IMG/VR virus record: IMGVR_UViG_3300020451_000309
Location: 1 to 24,857 of that record
Origin: a virus
Strand: one strand, 5' to 3'
Length of the DNA stretch: 24,857 bases
The position numbers were made by a program, and so were the translations under genes. Position 1 is the stretch's first letter. The number at the start of each line of letters is the position of its first letter. This document shows positions 23,448 through 24,857 of this stretch, piece by piece. The notes under the pieces were generated by a model. It made no database searches. It was not told the origin of the DNA and saw only the letters and a program-made list of their open reading frames with translations.

Positions 23448-23795
23448 ATGACCTCAACACTTACTTCCGCAGAAAGAGCACGCAAAACAATCGAGGATAA
23501 TATATTTAAGCACACTCAATCACTATGTGACGCACTTCAGAGAGATTTTGAGAAGGATTCATCATCAGGTTATAGTTTCACCATTGACCCAGGTAAGAAG
23601 TACTACAAGATCATTATGAACACTGGAAACCAACGTTCCGTGCATGCCTTCGTAGACAAGAAAACAGGAGAAGTATATAAGGCAGCAAGTTGGAGAGGAC
23701 CTGCTAAACATGTCCGTTTTGACCTACGTCTGATAGCAGACAGAGAATATCTGTTTGAGAATGCGGACTGGGCAGGCGGATATCTGTACATGTGA
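23448..23795 (+). CDS. Conserved-looking phage protein of unknown function (115 aa)
   Basis: The N-terminal third is helical and charged (ERARKTIEDNIFKHTQSLCD). The rest is beta-rich: KKYYKIIMNTGNQRSVHAFV, then DKKTGEVYKAASWRGPAK, and it ends ADWAGGYLYM. I have the impression that the VYKxASW...PAKxVR...ADWAGGYLY pattern recurs in phage proteins of unknown role, but I cannot check this. No metal or nucleotide motif is evident. The gene has its own promoter and a good Shine-Dalgarno (AAAGGA). Its stop is directly followed by the next promoter. Function is unknown. Confidence 0.8.
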   Translation: MTSTLTSAERARKTIEDNIFKHTQSLCDALQRDFEKDSSSGYSFTIDPGKKYYKIIMNTGNQRSVHAFVDKKTGEVYKAASWRGPAKHVRFDLRLIADREYLFENADWAGGYLYM

Positions 23796-23824
23796 TTGAC
23801 TTCAATCGCATTATATGCTAAATT
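23796..23824 (+). promoter_or_regulatory. Sigma70-type promoter
   Basis: TTGACT (23796-23801) follows the stop codon without a gap. A 17-base spacer ending TGC leads to TAAATT (23819-23824). The -10 is only a four-of-six match, but the -35, spacing and TGn extension support it. The next ATG is 26 bases further on. Confidence 0.6.
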
Positions 23825-23849
23825 AGTATAGTAGTCAACCATTTCTCTC

Positions 23850-24092
23850 ATGTCTGCACCAATCCCACCCACCTATTATCTCGTTGCTGAAGGTAATGCT
23901 TATGCACTTGATGATGACGGTACACCTTTCGGCGCTCCCGTATTTAATGATGGGACAGTAGACTGGTCTGTTTGCTTTGATCTCGACCCCTGCGAAGAGG
24001 ATCTAGATTACGTAGCACACATTATACTCCACCTACAACAGATTCATGATCTGACGGTAGAACACTTAAACTCAGAGGTTTTTATTAAATGA
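23850..24092 (+). CDS. Acidic hypothetical protein (80 aa)
   Basis: The protein is acidic and compact: PTYYLVAEGNAYALDDDGTP looks like a short beta sheet, and the end (DYVAHIILHLQQIHDLTVEH) is a helix. There is a single CFDLDPCEEDLD stretch with two Cys. No family is recognised. It lies behind the promoter at 23796-23824 and overlaps the next gene by ATGA, so it is the first gene of the final small operon. The acidic character might point to a decoy or inhibitor of a nucleic-acid-binding host protein, but that is speculation. Confidence 0.75.
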   Translation: MSAPIPPTYYLVAEGNAYALDDDGTPFGAPVFNDGTVDWSVCFDLDPCEEDLDYVAHIILHLQQIHDLTVEHLNSEVFIK

Positions 24093-24367
24093 GCATCGTC
24101 ACTGATGACCTAGTGGATAATCTTATCCAACCACCATATGTAAATCCGTTCTATGGTACACACACTACGTGGATAGTTCCAAGAACTGATTTAGACGAGG
24201 AGGAAACAAGAAGATACTGGAAGTATCACAAACGTTTCCCCAATGAATTTGCAGGAGCAATTAACAAATTAATGCTCAAGCAATCCAGATCCTTTAAATT
24301 CGTAACCTACGATCATCTCCAAAACATTCTGACTTATGAACAACGAACTCACTCTTCAAATCTCTGA
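24089..24367 (+). CDS. Hypothetical protein (92 aa)
   Basis: No family is recognised. The protein has a polar start (MSIVTDDLVDNLIQPPYVNP), an aromatic-rich THTTWIVPRTDLDEEETRRY, and a basic helical end (NKLMLKQSRSFKFVTYDHL). The ATG overlaps the previous stop (ATGA). Its last 32 bases overlap the next gene in another frame. No signal peptide or membrane segment is seen. It is probably co-translated with its neighbours. Confidence 0.75.
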   Translation: MSIVTDDLVDNLIQPPYVNPFYGTHTTWIVPRTDLDEEETRRYWKYHKRFPNEFAGAINKLMLKQSRSFKFVTYDHLQNILTYEQRTHSSNL

Positions 24368-24569
24368 GCAACGCGACGACATCTGTGGATGGATGGTCGA
24401 GCGATTCAGATATCTCCTCGAGAACAAAAGAATCGAAGACGCAATGGCGCTCGGTGATGAGTTCTTTGAGTGGGCAGATCCCGAGAACTACATACATGAG
24501 TCCACACACTTCTATAACGAAGATGCCCTCAGAAAACTCTACGTCAGCTTACGAGAAGCAGATCAGTGA
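24336..24569 (+). CDS. Acidic hypothetical protein (77 aa)
   Basis: The 77-residue protein is acidic and probably all-helical: NELTLQISEQRDDICGWMVE, FRYLLENKRIEDAMALGDEF, then FEWADPENYIHESTHFYNED. It has no recognised domain. It overlaps the previous gene by 32 bases and the next by 47 bases. Such long overlaps are unusual, but the amino-acid composition is sensible for a real protein. The overlap with both neighbours suggests tight translational linkage. Confidence 0.72.
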   Translation: MNNELTLQISEQRDDICGWMVERFRYLLENKRIEDAMALGDEFFEWADPENYIHESTHFYNEDALRKLYVSLREADQ

Positions 24570-24675
24570 ACTACTGATTGATATCTGTAAGGAACAGAAC
24601 GTAGAAAAACGTAAGGTGTTGGAATCACACCTCGAAACAATTCGTAAACTTTGCCCTAAATGTAATGAAAACTGA
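24523..24675 (+). CDS. Small hypothetical protein (50 aa)
   Basis: I chose ATG 24523 because the frame upstream (to 24385) lies wholly inside the previous gene and reads as Ser- and Thr-rich filler, while the part from 24523 looks natural. The 50 residues form a helical stretch (YEKQISELLIDICKEQNVEK) and end in a single CPKC pair (KLCPKCNEN). One CxxC alone is not enough for a zinc finger, but pairing between two subunits could bind a metal. It overlaps the previous gene by 47 bases and the next by 11. Confidence 0.6.
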   Translation: MPSENSTSAYEKQISELLIDICKEQNVEKRKVLESHLETIRKLCPKCNEN

Positions 24676-24841
24676 AGTCGGAACAGAAGTCGTGTACATG
24701 TTGAACAAGTCGAGTGCATGTATGAGACGAGTGATGAAAATGAAACTCAGTGATAAACAAGTCACGAGTATGCTCAAAGATCCCAAAGAGAGAAGATCAT
24801 TTGGGTATATGTACTTAGTTCAAATGGTTGCAGATGAATAA
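24665..24841 (+). CDS. Small basic hypothetical protein (58 aa)
   Basis: The 58-residue product starts MKTEVGTEVVYMLNKSSACM and continues with a basic, methionine-rich stretch (RRVMKMKLSDKQVTSMLKDP), ending LVQMVADE. No domain or membrane segment is clear. Its start lies within the last codons of the previous gene, and it overlaps the frame that runs off the window by 8 bases. The position in a gapless gene chain is the main support. Confidence 0.6.
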   Translation: MKTEVGTEVVYMLNKSSACMRRVMKMKLSDKQVTSMLKDPKERRSFGYMYLVQMVADE

Positions 24842-24857
24842 GAAGTATCCATTACTT
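24834..24857 (+). CDS. Start of a gene cut by the window end (partial)
   Basis: An ATG at 24834 opens a frame of eight codons (MNKKYPLL) to the window edge. It overlaps the previous gene's end by 8 bases, like other junctions here. It is too short to identify. Confidence 0.4.

Noticed and set aside
24385-24522. Longer start for the 50-aa gene
   Set aside because: The extra 46 residues lie entirely inside the previous gene, are Ser/Thr/Arg-rich and look like out-of-frame coding. ATG 24523 is the better choice.

Overview
This window looks like part of the genome of a T4-like marine cyanophage (a myovirus of Synechococcus or Prochlorococcus). The evidence is a very large modular tail/baseplate-type gene, tandem tail-collar genes, an FkbM methyltransferase, late-promoter-like octamers (NATAAATA), many 2OG-Fe(II) oxygenase genes, and a dense run of tiny overlapping early-type genes. 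No host gene, integrase, tRNA, insertion sequence or CRISPR array was seen. Genus-level identity is inference from gene content, not from a database match.

Region 1 (1-1690). The tail end of an upstream transcript finishes in an intrinsic terminator. An FkbM-type SAM methyltransferase (132-767) follows, with a CATAAATA late-promoter-like box just before it. A sigma70-type promoter (757-785) then drives four small coupled genes: two of unknown function, a glutaredoxin-like protein in which serine occupies the usual nucleophilic cysteine position, and a 45-residue protein.

Region 2 (1710-18570). A GATAAATA late-promoter-like box precedes a 3473-residue modular structural protein that fills about 42% of the window. 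Three tandem, diverged tail-collar (short-tail-fibre-like) genes follow, each with two His-x-His motifs. Next come a P4H-like oxygenase, a tail-assembly-chaperone-like protein, a PKHD/PiuC-like oxygenase and a small unknown protein. Spacing is 0-4 bases throughout, so this is probably one late operon.

Region 3 (18533-22472). This is an oxygenase island. One gene is on the minus strand (the only one in the window). It overlaps its left neighbour tail to tail and shares a CATG start with its right neighbour. Three 2OG-FeII_Oxy_5-type genes and a second P4H-like gene follow, with two small unknown genes and two sigma70-type promoters between them. Counting region 2, seven predicted Fe(II)/2OG oxygenases lie within 6.5 kb. 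By the first metal motif they fall into three groups: HxE (two), HxD (two) and HxH (three).

Region 4 (22469-24857). A chain of small proteins (34 to 115 residues), mostly unknown, is linked by ATGA or longer overlaps. It is broken up by an 11-bp perfect inverted repeat, a strong terminator with a promoter built into its tail, and another sigma70-type promoter.

Taken together, the window joins host-recognition structures (giant fibre-like protein and collar adhesins), an assembly chaperone, and an unusually large set of iron-dependent hydroxylase-like enzymes. A reasonable but unproven hypothesis is that some of these oxygenases act on the adhesins or on host surface molecules, or are tied to the iron state of the infected cell.
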